Positions 56,327 through 64,000 of a stretch of 64,000 bases of DNA are shown one piece after another; position 1 is the first letter of the stretch, and the number at the start of each line of letters is the position of its first letter. The stretch is from Companilactobacillus futsaii JCM 17355. GTDB taxonomy: Bacteria > Bacillota > Bacilli > Lactobacillales > Lactobacillaceae. Position numbers and translations under genes: made by a program. Location: contig NZ_AZDO01000130.1 of NCBI RefSeq assembly GCF_001435505.1, positions 16,247 through 80,246 on the forward strand, given 5' to 3'. The notes beneath the pieces were generated by a model that had not been told where the DNA came from, searched no databases, and saw only the letters and a program-made list of their open reading frames with translations.

Positions 56327-58006
56327 TTATTCAACCGAAATTAAATAAGGATAAACTGGTTGATCACCTTGGTGAATTTCTGTCTCTAAGTCATCATACT
56401 TATCATCTAAGTAATCAGCAATCTTTTGAGCATCATCTTGGTTACCATCTTCACCAATCAAAATAGTGATTACTTCACTATCTTCATCAATCATCTTATC
56501 AAGCATTTTTTCAGTGCCAGAAATGATATCTTCATCGTCAACTAAAATCTTGCCATCGACAATTCCCATGTAATGACCCTTAGTGATCTTAAGGCCATCA
56601 ATTTCAGTGTCACGAATTGCTTGAGTAATTTGACCACTCTTAACTGTATCCAATGAATCTTCCATGTTTGCTTCATTTTCTGAAAGTTCTGCATCAGGAT
56701 TGAAAGAAAGCATAGCTGTCATTCCTTGAGAGATAGTCTTAGAACCAACGATTGCAACTGGAATATCAACCAAGTCAACTGCTTGTTTAGCAGCCATAAT
56801 AATATTACCGTTATTTGGCAGTACTAAGGCACGTTTAGCATTTGATTTATTAATAGCATCGACAATATCATTAGTGGATGGATTCATTGTTTGACCACCA
56901 CTGATCACGTGAGTCACACCTAAACTCTTGAAGAGTTCTGTTAAGCCGTCACCAGATGAAACAGCAATAACTGCATAGTCAATCGCTGCTTGTGGCTGTG
57001 TTTCTGGTGTCATTGGTTCATCGTCATCAACGATTGTTTCATGTTGCAAACGCATATTGTCAATCTTGATTTTTGAAAGTGAACCGTATTTTCTACCAGC
57101 TGCCCAAACTTTGTAAGGATAGTTAGTGTGAACGTGGACTTTAACAACTTCGTCATCAGAAACGACAATTAAAGAGTCACCGATTTTATCTAAATAACTA
57201 CGCAATTTATCATTTTCAAATTTTTCATCAGAAGTTGGATTTTTGCCTAATTCAACCATCATTTCTGTACAATAACCATTTTTGATCTCATCAGTATTGA
57301 ATTGACCTTGAACAGATTGATGGTGGTTAGCATTGACCATTTCAGCCATGTCTCTTTCATCAGGGACATATTCTTCTTCGTCACTGGCAATGCCACTTAA
57401 ACCTTCTAAAAAGCCTTCATAAATAAAGACCAATCCTTGACCACCGGAATCAACTACGCCAACTTCTTTTAAAACTGGCAATAGCGATGGTGTCTTTTCT
57501 AGTCCTACTTTGGCTCCGGCTACAACAGCTTTTAAAATTTCTACTGTATCATTAGTCGTCTTGACTTTTTCCATAGCTGACTCAGCACCGAATCTTGCGA
57601 CTGTCAAAATTGTTCCTTCAACAGGTTTCATAACGGCTTTGTAAGCTGTCTTTACACCATCATCAAAAGCTTTGGCCAAATCCATAGCTGTCAAAGCTTC
57701 TTTATCTTCGATACTCTTTGAAAAACCACGGAAAATTTGTGATGTAATAACACCTGAGTTTCCACGAGCACCCATCAAAAGTCCTTTTGCAAGAGCTTTT
57801 CCAAGTGTCCCTACGTGATTACTCTCTGATTCATTTACGGCCTTAAAACCGCTTTGTATAGTTAAGCTCATATTGGTTCCGGTATCGCCATCAGGAACCG
57901 GAAAGACATTAAGTGAGTTTACAAACTTAGCATTCTTTTCAAGTCTGTGCGATGCAACACGCACCATATCTGAAAATTCTTTTTTTGTAATTAGTTCTTT
58001 GCTCAA
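56327..58006 (-). CDS. Fatty acid kinase catalytic subunit FakA-like (YloV, DAK2 domain)
   Basis: A 559-residue YloV/FakA protein: an N-terminal DhaL/DAK2 ATP-binding domain (about 1-200; VFPVPDGDTGTNMSLT with the metal-binding Asp residues, and LMGARGNSGVITSQIFRGF) and a long C-terminal domain of the DegV-linked type. In Staphylococcus FakA, with FakB, phosphorylates host fatty acids for phospholipid synthesis; the same role here is inference. The start is TTG at 58006, six bases after GGAGGGG. It follows asp23 by 25 bp. Confidence 0.92.
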   Translation of the reverse strand: MSKELITKKEFSDMVRVASHRLEKNAKFVNSLNVFPVPDGDTGTNMSLTIQSGFKAVNESESNHVGTLGKALAKGLLMGARGNSGVITSQIFRGFSKSIEDKEALTAMDLAKAFDDGVKTAYKAVMKPVEGTILTVARFGAESAMEKVKTTNDTVEILKAVVAGAKVGLEKTPSLLPVLKEVGVVDSGGQGLVFIYEGFLEGLSGIASDEEEYVPDERDMAEMVNANHHQSVQGQFNTDEIKNGYCTEMMVELGKNPTSDEKFENDKLRSYLDKIGDSLIVVSDDEVVKVHVHTNYPYKVWAAGRKYGSLSKIKIDNMRLQHETIVDDDEPMTPETQPQAAIDYAVIAVSSGDGLTELFKSLGVTHVISGGQTMNPSTNDIVDAINKSNAKRALVLPNNGNIIMAAKQAVDLVDIPVAIVGSKTISQGMTAMLSFNPDAELSENEANMEDSLDTVKSGQITQAIRDTEIDGLKITKGHYMGIVDGKILVDDEDIISGTEKMLDKMIDEDSEVITILIGEDGNQDDAQKIADYLDDKYDDLETEIHQGDQPVYPYLISVE

Positions 58007-58031
58007 AAGTTTCCCCTCCAACCAGCTTTAC

Positions 58032-58400
58032 CTATTCGATATCGTCCAGAACTTTAATTCCTTGAACATAAACGTTAACAGTGCCAGCTGGCGTTCCAAG
58101 CATTGTTTCTAGGTTATATTTTACTTTTTCTTTTAGATTCTTTGCTACTTCAGATATTTTAATACCATATCCAACGATTATGTAGACATCAACGGCCAGT
58201 TTACCATCTTCTTGATGAATAACTACACCTCTAGAAAAGTCCTCACGGTTCAAAATCGTATTCATCCCGTCACGTAGTTGGTTCTTGCTGGCCATACCTA
58301 CGATACCGTAGATATCAGAAGCAGCACCGCCGACAATTGTTGCAACAGTATTTGTTGAAACTTCAATTTCACCATGTTTTGTTTTAATTGTAACTGCCAT
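58032..58400 (-). CDS. Asp23/Gls24 family envelope stress response protein (YloU)
   Basis: A 122-residue member of the Asp23/Gls24 family (YloU subgroup), small proteins linked to cell-envelope homeostasis. The sequence shows VATIVGGAASDIYGIVGMASKNQLRDG at the N-terminal half and LAVDVYIIVGYGIKISEVA in the middle, the family pattern. It lies between rpmB (divergent) and fakA, the conserved rpmB / yloU-yloV arrangement. AGGAGG precedes the ATG. Confidence 0.94.
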   Translation of the reverse strand: MAVTIKTKHGEIEVSTNTVATIVGGAASDIYGIVGMASKNQLRDGMNTILNREDFSRGVVIHQEDGKLAVDVYIIVGYGIKISEVAKNLKEKVKYNLETMLGTPAGTVNVYVQGIKVLDDIE

Positions 58401-58516
58401 CTCTGGATCCTCCTATTCATGGACCAAATCTATCATAAACAATAAAATTCTATCATAGCCACAATTCTAATTAAAGAATTAACTAGATAAAAGTGGATTA
58501 TTCCGTAATTACTCTA

Positions 58517-58545
58517 TTGCTTTAACCATTTATATATGGTAAATT
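58517..58545 (+). promoter_or_regulatory. rpmB promoter
   Basis: TTGCTT (58517-58522), 17 bases, TAAATT (58540-58545) with TGG directly before the -10. The start would be near 58552, about 45 bases before the ATG. Confidence 0.7.
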
Positions 58546-58595
58546 AGTCAGGTGATATTTTAAAGAAAAACATGTAGCCAAAGGAGGTCGGTCCC

Positions 58596-58781
58596 ATGGC
58601 AAAAGATATTATTACAGGCCGTAAAACAGTGTTCGGTAACAAACGTTCACACGCTCTTAACCAATCAAAACGTGCTTGGAAGCCAAATTTGCAAAAAGTT
58701 CGTATCATGGTTGATGGTAAGCCAAAACGTGTATGGGTTTCAGCTAGAGCATTGAAATCAGGAAAAGTTACTCGTGTATAA
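58596..58781 (+). CDS. rpmB: 50S ribosomal protein L28
   Basis: L28 is a small basic 50S protein. The 61-residue product shows [20 protein letters not shown], then [15 protein letters not shown] and the C-terminal [12 protein letters not shown], the complete family pattern. No zinc-binding cysteines are present, so this is the zinc-free form. GGAGG precedes the ATG. It is a single-gene unit with its own promoter and terminator, divergent from asp23-fakA. Confidence 0.98.
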   Translation: MAKDIITGRKTVFGNKRSHALNQSKRAWKPNLQKVRIMVDGKPKRVWVSARALKSGKVTRV

Positions 58782-58798
58782 TTATCACTTAATAATTT

Positions 58799-58836
58799 AA
58801 AAGAGACTAACATCTGTTGTTGGTCTCTTTTATTTT
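58799..58836 (+). terminator. Terminator after rpmB
   Basis: AAAGAGAC-(N)-GTCTCTTT, an eight-pair stem with a further AACA/TGTT pairing inside, followed by TATTTTAT. Confidence 0.85.
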
Positions 58837-58868
58837 ATCCTATAATAATCAATTAAAGGAGGGATTTT

Positions 58869-59666
58869 ATGAAAATTACCATTGGCACTCGAAAAAATAA
58901 TGATGAAGAATTGATGCAAGCTATTGTCAATGCCCAAGATGGCGACGTCATTGAATTGCTGCCTGGAACTTATTTTTCCAGAAATAATCCCTTTATTTGT
59001 ACCATCAGACGTGACATTTCATTCATTGGTAAAACTTCTAACAAAGAAGATATTAAACTGTACTGCAGTTTTACCGTTGGTGCAAAAAATACCTTGATCT
59101 TTAAAAATCTAAGTATCATCTATCCTGCTAACGATGAAAATACCATGTCAGCTTACGATGGAGCTAGAGTTTATGGACAAAATATTATCATCGACCGACA
59201 AACGAGTGATTATTGGGATACGATTTACGGACAAAACGCTTATTTTTCATTTAAAGACTCCAAAATTTTAACCGGCAAAAAAGTTAAAGCCATTGGCCTA
59301 TCTCTCGAAAATAGTCAATTATTTGCTGATAATACTGAATTTCAACTATTGTTCCAAAAGAATTCAACCGTTTATTTAAAAGATTGCACTATTTTGCATA
59401 AATTTGAATTACGTCAAGGTTCAAAAGCTTTCTTTAAAAATTTGACGATTGATTCAACAATTACCGACTATAAAAATGACTTAGCTGTTAAGACTAAATC
59501 TCAAATCAGTGGCAATGATCTTATTTTCGTAAACGATAAACCACAAGTGAGAATTTTAGACAGTCAATTTAATGTTCGTGATTTTCAACCTGAAACAAAT
59601 CAAATCGATTTTAAGTTTGATGATCTTGCAAAAATCAGCGTTGACGGCAAAGATCTAAAAAAATAA
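58869..59666 (+). CDS. Hypothetical protein with predicted right-handed beta-helix fold
   Basis: A 265-residue cytoplasmic protein without signal peptide. Its opening, DDEELMQAIVNAQDGDVIELLPGTYF-like, followed by FICTIRRDISFIGKT, is the N-terminal cap and first coil typical of pectate-lyase-like beta-helix proteins. Later rungs repeat short strands (LIFKNLSIIYP, SFKDSKILTG, VYLKDCTILH, AFFKNLTIDST). No catalytic residues of pectate lyases are evident, so it is more likely a binding or scaffold protein. AGGAGG precedes the ATG; it is monocistronic between terminators. The function is unknown. Confidence 0.8.
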   Translation: MKITIGTRKNNDEELMQAIVNAQDGDVIELLPGTYFSRNNPFICTIRRDISFIGKTSNKEDIKLYCSFTVGAKNTLIFKNLSIIYPANDENTMSAYDGARVYGQNIIIDRQTSDYWDTIYGQNAYFSFKDSKILTGKKVKAIGLSLENSQLFADNTEFQLLFQKNSTVYLKDCTILHKFELRQGSKAFFKNLTIDSTITDYKNDLAVKTKSQISGNDLIFVNDKPQVRILDSQFNVRDFQPETNQIDFKFDDLAKISVDGKDLKK

Positions 59667-59706
59667 ATCTCGATAAAATGTAATTACATTCTATCGAGAT
59701 TTTTTA
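59667..59706. terminator. Bidirectional terminator
   Basis: ATCTCGATA pairs perfectly with TATCGAGAT, with ATGTAATTACAT in the loop able to fold further, followed by TTTTTTAT on the plus strand and preceded by A-rich sequence. It serves the beta-helix gene and the facing PLP-enzyme gene. Confidence 0.85.
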
Positions 59707-60846
59707 TAATCTGTCTAAACTCTGTGCCAAATCATCAATTAAATCGTTCACATCTTCAATACCGACTGACAATCTAACTAATTGATGCGTGATGCCGGCT
59801 TTTAGTTGCTCTTTGGGTGAAAGTTCAGCATGAGTCATCTTATAAGGCAACTCAATCAAACTTTCAACGGCCCCTAAACTGACCGCCAACTGAATCAAGT
59901 TAGTTCCTTCAACGAATTTAGTTGAATCTAATCCGTCGGCCAATTCAAAGGAAACAATTCCACCAAAACCATCAGCCTCTTTGACAGCTATTTCATGGTC
60001 CTTACTGCCGGCAATTCCAGGATAATATATTTTAGCAATCTCTGGACGAGTTTGTAAAAATTCGACAATTCTTTGAGCATTACTCAAATGACGACCCATT
60101 CTTACTGATAGTGTTTGAATCCCACGACGGACTAAATTGGAATCTTCAGGAGACAAAGTTGACCCAATGGCATTTTGATTGAAATAGATCTTATCAGCAA
60201 TGTCTTTGTCCTTAGCTATGGCGATACCAGCAATTACATCTGAGTGACCGCTGAGATACTTCGTGGCTGAATGAACCACAATATCGGCACCCAAATCTAG
60301 TGGACGCTGTAAATATGGTGATAGGAATGTATTATCAACGATCGTCAAAAGATTATTTGCTTTAGCTACTTTACTTACGCCAGCAACACTCGTTACGTGC
60401 AACAAAGGATTAGTAAAGCTTTCAAAATAAATTGCTTTAGTATTGGACTTAATTGCTTGTCTAATTTCATCTAAGTTTTGAGTGTCAACGGCAGTAAACC
60501 CAATTTGCCAACGTTTAAAGAATTCATTGATAATTCTAAAAGTTCCACCATAGATTTCTTTACCGATAATCAAATGATCACCTGGTTTAAAAATTGCCAA
60601 CACAGCATGAATTGCTGCTGAACCAGAAGAAAAAGCAAAGCCACGACAACCATTTTCTAGTTGGGCTACTTGTTCTTCCAAATAATTTCTCGTTGGATTG
60701 CCTGAACGTGCATAATCGTATTTTACCTTAGTATCAACTGATGGATAAATATAAGTTGAAGAATTGTATACCGGAACGTTGACTGCTCCAGTGTTGTTAT
60801 CATTTTGTGGTTCACCATGAACCAATTTTGTATTAAAACTTGGCAT
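59704..60846 (-). CDS. Cys/Met metabolism PLP-dependent enzyme (cystathionine lyase/synthase family)
   Basis: A 380-residue member of the trans-sulfuration family. It shows YDYARSGNPTRNYLEEQVAQLE, FSSGSAAIHAVLA, and HSATKYLSGHSDVIAG with the PLP-binding Lys near residue 198, and the C-terminal LVRLSVGIEDVNDLI. Whether it is a cystathionine beta-lyase, gamma-lyase or gamma-synthase cannot be settled from sequence by eye. GGGGAGG precedes the ATG. It lies near metQ and luxS, other sulfur-amino-acid genes, but in its own unit. Confidence 0.9.
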   Translation of the reverse strand: MPSFNTKLVHGEPQNDNNTGAVNVPVYNSSTYIYPSVDTKVKYDYARSGNPTRNYLEEQVAQLENGCRGFAFSSGSAAIHAVLAIFKPGDHLIIGKEIYGGTFRIINEFFKRWQIGFTAVDTQNLDEIRQAIKSNTKAIYFESFTNPLLHVTSVAGVSKVAKANNLLTIVDNTFLSPYLQRPLDLGADIVVHSATKYLSGHSDVIAGIAIAKDKDIADKIYFNQNAIGSTLSPEDSNLVRRGIQTLSVRMGRHLSNAQRIVEFLQTRPEIAKIYYPGIAGSKDHEIAVKEADGFGGIVSFELADGLDSTKFVEGTNLIQLAVSLGAVESLIELPYKMTHAELSPKEQLKAGITHQLVRLSVGIEDVNDLIDDLAQSLDRL

Positions 60847-60993
60847 ATCGGTCCTCCCCTGATTCTTAAACTACTCTGTTATCTCACAAGAATCGTTATT
60901 AAACAATAAAAATATTCATAATGGAAATCATTTGACTTATCCCTACCCCCTACGAGTAAACTATTACTATATTAATGAGGAGGAAACAAATTT

Positions 60994-61500
60994 ATGAGTA
61001 AAATTATTGCCGTAATGGCTAATGATGTTGAGGATATCGAGTACACATCCCCTAAAAAAGCTTTGACTGACGCAGGTAACGAGGTAACCCTAGTTGGAAC
61101 TAAAGCTAACGAAAAATTAGTTGGTAAACATGGCACAGAATTTACTACTGATAAGGGAATCGATGACATCAACGCCGATAACTATGACGCTTTATTAATT
61201 CCTGGTGGTTTTTCACCTGACAATCTTCGCGCTGATGAAAGATTCGTTGAACTTGCTAAGAAATTTATGCTTAATGATAAAGCTATCTTTTCAATCTGCC
61301 ACGGTCCACAACTTTTGATGCAAACAGGTTTAGTTAAGGATAGAACTTTAACTTCATACAAGACTGTTCAAACTGACCTTTACTACGCAGGCGGTATCGT
61401 TAAAGATGAACCTGTTGTTATCGATCGTCACTTGATTACTAGTCGTAATCCTGATGACTTGGACGCCTTTAACAAAGCCATCGTTAATGAATTACAATAA
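60994..61500 (+). CDS. DJ-1/PfpI family protein (type 1 glutamine amidotransferase domain)
   Basis: A 168-residue single-domain protein of the DJ-1/ThiJ/PfpI superfamily. The nucleophile elbow FSICHGPQLL (Cys near residue 102) follows the ALLIPGGFSPDNLRADERFVEL segment, and DVEDIEYTSPKKAL and SRNPDDLDAF match the PfpI/YhbO subgroup. These are stress-linked proteins described as proteases, chaperones or deglycases; no single role is certain. AGGAGG precedes the ATG. It is monocistronic, divergent from the PLP enzyme. Confidence 0.9.
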   Translation: MSKIIAVMANDVEDIEYTSPKKALTDAGNEVTLVGTKANEKLVGKHGTEFTTDKGIDDINADNYDALLIPGGFSPDNLRADERFVELAKKFMLNDKAIFSICHGPQLLMQTGLVKDRTLTSYKTVQTDLYYAGGIVKDEPVVIDRHLITSRNPDDLDAFNKAIVNELQ

Positions 61501-61507
61501 TTATCTA

Positions 61508-61553
61508 AAATAAGCTAGCCAGTTACTTAAAATTGGCTAGCTTATTTTTTTAA
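61508..61553. terminator. Bidirectional terminator
   Basis: AAATAAGCTAGCCA and TGGCTAGCTTATTT form a perfect 14-bp stem, followed by T7 on the plus strand. It serves the DJ-1 gene and the facing SDR gene, whose stop lies at its edge. Confidence 0.85.
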
Positions 61554-62326
61554 TTCATCGTCATTCCACCAGTAACGTTGATACCTTGTCCCGTCATATA
61601 ATCAGACAATGGACTAGCTAAGAACAACACTACATTGGCAACATCTTTTGGAGTTCCTGTCCGTCCCAGTGGCACTTGGCTGTTATCCTCTTTTTCGATA
61701 TCATCAGCTGTTAAGCCTCTAATCTTGGCACCATCTTTTCTTTCACGATGCTTCATTGAGGTCTCAATAATACCAGGACAAACCGCATTGACATTGATTT
61801 GGTCTTTGGCTACTTCAATTGCTAAAGTCTTCGTCAAGCCAAGTACAGCATGCTTAGAAGCAACATACGCTGACATAGCACGATAACCATTTTTTCCAGC
61901 CTGAGAAGCTATCAAAACCACTTTTCCGGGACGTTTGGCGGCAACCATCAACTTAACAATGTATTTGCTGACTAAGTAAGTTCCACGCGTATTGACTGCT
62001 AAAGTCTTATCAAAATCACTCGTCTGACTGTCGATCAAATAATCCATCGTCGAAATTCCCGCGACATTGACTAAAATGTTGGGAGTAAGATTTTGAGTTT
62101 TTAGTTGAGCTGCTAGATTTTCGACGCTAGTTTCATCGCTGACATCGAGATGAATTTGATATTCAAAATCATTTAGCCGTTTTAAATTGTTATTTTGATA
62201 TGATAAATCAGCTACAATGACCGTGGCTTTTTCATTTTGAAAGGTCGTCACCACTTCACGTCCGATACCTTGAAAACCACCAGTGACGAGGACAATTTTT
62301 TTCTCTAAAGATGTAAATAGACTCAT
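61550..62326 (-). CDS. Short-chain dehydrogenase/reductase (SDR) family oxidoreductase
   Basis: A 258-residue classical SDR: cofactor motif TGGFQGIGREV at about 16-26, NVAGIS, and the catalytic YVASK (Tyr/Lys about 155-159) after the Ser of VLIASQAG. VNAVCPGIIETSM follows the usual pattern. Related enzymes include FabG and acetoin or sorbitol dehydrogenases; the substrate is unknown. It is the third gene of metQ-luxS-SDR, 21 bp after luxS. Confidence 0.9.
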   Translation of the reverse strand: MSLFTSLEKKIVLVTGGFQGIGREVVTTFQNEKATVIVADLSYQNNNLKRLNDFEYQIHLDVSDETSVENLAAQLKTQNLTPNILVNVAGISTMDYLIDSQTSDFDKTLAVNTRGTYLVSKYIVKLMVAAKRPGKVVLIASQAGKNGYRAMSAYVASKHAVLGLTKTLAIEVAKDQINVNAVCPGIIETSMKHRERKDGAKIRGLTADDIEKEDNSQVPLGRTGTPKDVANVVLFLASPLSDYMTGQGINVTGGMTMN

Positions 62327-62347
62327 AAATTAACCTTCTTTATTAAT

Positions 62348-62821
62348 TTAGATTACGTGACGTTCGTAAGGGTCGTTAGAAATTCCTTCTGCAAGAATCT
62401 TCTTTGACCATTCCTTAGCTGAGAACAACGAGTGATCACGATAGTTACCACAACTGTATTTGTCAGTTCCTTGAACATCTTTCCATTCGATGTTTTCAGC
62501 GATATCTGTCAAAGCGCCTTTCAAAGCTTCTGCTACTTCAGTAGTTGAGTGCTCGCCCCAAGTAATCAAATGAAAACCTGTACGACAGCCGAATGGTGAA
62601 CAATCAATTACGCCGTCCAATCTATCTCTCAAAAGTCCAGCTAGCAAATGTTCAATTGTATGTAAACCTGCAGTAGGAATAGCATTTTCATTAGGTTGTA
62701 CTAGACGCAAATCATAATTTGAAATTGCATCACCCTTTGCTCCGTGTTCTTCAGTGATCAAACGAACGTAAGGTGCCTTTACTTTTGTGTGATCCAATGT
62801 AAAACTTTCAACTTTAGCCAT
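62348..62821 (-). CDS. luxS: S-ribosylhomocysteine lyase (autoinducer-2 synthase)
   Basis: LuxS splits S-ribosylhomocysteine to homocysteine and DPD, the precursor of autoinducer 2, and recycles the methyl cycle. The 157-residue product has HTIEH (His54, Glu57, His58), the catalytic Cys79 in FGCRTGFHL, and a further metal-binding Cys in SCGNYRDHS. Length and motifs are complete. It lies between metQ and an SDR gene and is 21 bp from each, which ties it to methionine metabolism. Confidence 0.98.
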   Translation of the reverse strand: MAKVESFTLDHTKVKAPYVRLITEEHGAKGDAISNYDLRLVQPNENAIPTAGLHTIEHLLAGLLRDRLDGVIDCSPFGCRTGFHLITWGEHSTTEVAEALKGALTDIAENIEWKDVQGTDKYSCGNYRDHSLFSAKEWSKKILAEGISNDPYERHVI

Positions 62822-62842
62822 AATAATTATCTCCTTAAAATT

Positions 62843-63697
62843 TTATTTATTTTCCAAATATGTTAATGGTTTATTAACTTCGATCTTAGTTCCGTAATAC
62901 TTTTTCTTGATATATTCTTGAATTTTCTTGTTGTGGTAGAGCTTAACTAGTTTTTTGTAGTTAGCATTATTTTTGTTCTTATCAGCAGTTGCTAGGATAT
63001 TGACGTTTTCTTTGGTACTTTGGTCGATTTTTTCGTGGTAGATAGAATCAGTCAAAACATGAAGTCCACTTTCCAAAGCAACGGTATTAGAAATGAGAAC
63101 TACTGGTACATCATTTAAAACTCTTGGACCGGTAGTATCATCGATTTCTTTGAATTTAAGATTCTTGGGATTTTCAGTGATGTCTTTGGTATTATCTAAA
63201 GCTCCAAAATCTTTTTTCAAAGTGATCAATCCAGCCTCTTGTAATAACAACAAACCTCGTGATGTATTAGCAGGATTGTTGGCGATGGCAATTGTTGTTC
63301 CATCAGGAATATCTTCAACACTCTTGTACTTCTTTGAATAAATTCCTAAAGGTTCCAAATAAGTTGTTCCTAAAGCAGCTAATTTTCCTTTAGGATTTTG
63401 TTTGTTATAAGCCTTGTAATAAGACCATGATTGGAAAGCATTGACATCGACTTGACCTTGACTTGTGGCGGAATTAAGTTGTGCCCCATCAGTGATTTCC
63501 TTAGTTTTGATATTCAAGCCTAACTTCTTAGCTTGGGGACTTTTGGCAATGTGTTCCCAAATGTCTAAATCAGACCCCTGTGAACCAATAACGATAGTGT
63601 CGTCATCTGCTGCTTTAGATTGATTTCCACAGCCGACTAATAAAATAACCGACAGTGCTAAAAGTACCGTAACAATTAAACTTTTCCCTTTTCTCAT
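62843..63697 (-). CDS. metQ: MetQ/NlpA family lipoprotein, methionine ABC transporter substrate-binding protein
   Basis: A 284-residue lipoprotein with an N-terminal signal (basic MRKGK, hydrophobic core, lipobox LLVGC, Cys23). The mature part has the NlpA-family layout: VIGSQGSDLDIWEHI, DVNAFQSWSYYKAYNKQN and AIANNPANTSRGLLLLQEAGLI. Members bind D- and L-methionine. The ATPase and permease are not in this window. AGGAGG precedes the ATG. A 300-base leader with a folded block and a nine-codon ORF precedes it; luxS follows 21 bp downstream. Confidence 0.92.
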   Translation of the reverse strand: MRKGKSLIVTVLLALSVILLVGCGNQSKAADDDTIVIGSQGSDLDIWEHIAKSPQAKKLGLNIKTKEITDGAQLNSATSQGQVDVNAFQSWSYYKAYNKQNPKGKLAALGTTYLEPLGIYSKKYKSVEDIPDGTTIAIANNPANTSRGLLLLQEAGLITLKKDFGALDNTKDITENPKNLKFKEIDDTTGPRVLNDVPVVLISNTVALESGLHVLTDSIYHEKIDQSTKENVNILATADKNKNNANYKKLVKLYHNKKIQEYIKKKYYGTKIEVNKPLTYLENK

Positions 63698-63734
63698 TTC
63701 CTTCTCCTCCTCTTTTTTAAAAATCCTCTAATTT

Positions 63735-63764
63735 TTATGTTGGTTTAAGCCATAGACTTTTCAT
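63735..63764 (-). CDS. Possible nine-codon leader ORF upstream of metQ
   Basis: ATG at 63764 to TAA at 63737-63735 encodes MKSLWLKPT. GAGGAGG lies seven bases before the ATG, an ideal ribosome-binding site. The stop is 37 bases before the metQ ATG. It has one Met (the start), so it does not look like a methionine-codon attenuator peptide. Whether it is translated is unknown. Confidence 0.4.
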   Translation of the reverse strand: MKSLWLKPT

Positions 63765-63816
63765 AAAAATGCCTCCTCGATCGATTAAATAATTAATATC
63801 AAATTCTAATATTGAA

Positions 63817-63939
63817 TATGGGGACTGAGCTGCCCCAATATTGTGGGAAAATTAAAATTCCCTCTAAGTGGTATAGCCGTAAGTTAAGGAATACGGGCCC
63901 CATAACTGTTTCTAAGCAGCATAGCTGCAAAGAAACAGT
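63817..63939 (-). ncRNA. Structured block in the metQ leader
   Basis: TATGGGG (63817-63823) pairs with CCCCATA (63898-63904), enclosing a GGGG-GCCCC-type hairpin, a GGGAA/TTCCC hairpin and CCGTA/TACGG. Directly next to it (63905-63939) ACTGTTTCT-GCAGC / GCTGC-AGAAACAGT forms a stem of 14 pairs with a symmetric two-base internal loop and three-base tip. No T-box or known SAM riboswitch consensus was recognised, and no start or stop codons suggest a gene. Confidence 0.55.
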
Positions 63940-63992
63940 AAAAAAAATCGCCCCTACAAAACAGACCTAAATCTGAATTGTAGGGACGATTT
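63940..63992 (-). terminator. Terminator of a gene beyond the window
   Basis: On the minus strand AAATCGTCCCTACAA and TTGTAGGGGCGATTT form a strong stem (with CAGA/TCTG inside), followed by a run of T. It should end a minus-strand gene located past 64000. Confidence 0.85.
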
Positions 63993-64000
63993 CCCGTGAT

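Noticed and set aside
58544..58813. 89-codon open frame on the minus strand
   Set aside because: Antisense to rpmB and its terminator.
60847..60993. Riboswitch or leader peptide before the Cys/Met PLP enzyme
   Set aside because: Only a seven-pair GATTCTT/AAGAATC hairpin is present near the ribosome-binding site; no terminator and no known motif.
63817..63992. CRISPR-like repeats or tRNA
   Set aside because: The hairpins are unique sequences, not regularly spaced repeats, and no cloverleaf with a TTCRANY loop could be drawn.

Overview
The window is a stretch of core chromosome from a low-GC Gram-positive bacterium of the lactobacilli. This is judged from the gene order (hrcA-grpE-dnaK; rimP-nusA-ylxR-ylxQ-infB; rpsB-tsf-pyrH-frr-uppS-cdsA-rseP-proS-polC; fakA-asp23 divergent from rpmB), the PolC-type replicase and the AT-rich coding style. 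A Companilactobacillus-like species is my best guess but is inference. Nearly all genes are on the minus strand and form long co-oriented housekeeping operons. No IS element, prophage, CRISPR array, rRNA or tRNA was seen.

Layout: 1-2350, heat-shock operon hrcA-grpE-dnaK (dnaK cut by the window edge) with a CIRCE operator. 2444-10200, ribF, truB, rbfA, infB, ylxQ, ylxR, nusA, rimP (translation initiation, ribosome maturation, antitermination). 10201-22761, polC, proS, rseP, cdsA, uppS, frr, pyrH, tsf, rpsB. 22750-24498, a GIY-YIG protein, a tRNA methyltransferase and an acyltransferase. 24493-35923, a complete purine operon purEKCSQLFMNHD behind a promoter with PurBox-like sites. 35944-37289, yneF, ynzC and lexA. 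37301-39809, serC-serA behind a leader that looks like a leader-peptide attenuator. 39869-43104, a phosphatase, an unknown protein, an oxidoreductase and an RpiR regulator. 43133-54206, rplS, trmD, rimM, rpsP, ffh, ylxM, ftsY, smc, rnc, acpP, plsX. 54219-58836, recG, fakA, asp23, rpmB. 58869-64000, a beta-helix protein, a Cys/Met PLP enzyme, a DJ-1 protein and a metQ-luxS-SDR operon.

The genes themselves are mostly ordinary; the interesting content lies between them. (1) The serC leader encodes a 21-codon peptide with three Ser codons, followed by mutually exclusive RNA segments ending in a terminator. (2) Two related, long, structured intergenic repeats lie after proS and after acpP. (3) The metQ leader holds a compact folded block and a nine-codon ORF with a strong ribosome-binding site. 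(4) A 49-codon ORF with a strong ribosome-binding site runs through the terminator before recG. (5) The rimP-nusA leader has a promoter placed upstream of a terminator. (6) The rpsP promoter is embedded in the ffh terminator.

Several starts were moved to internal or non-ATG codons on ribosome-binding-site evidence (hrcA, truB, rbfA, nusA, rseP, purF, purK, serC, fakA and others); each is explained in its entry. All pairings and promoter calls were made by eye.
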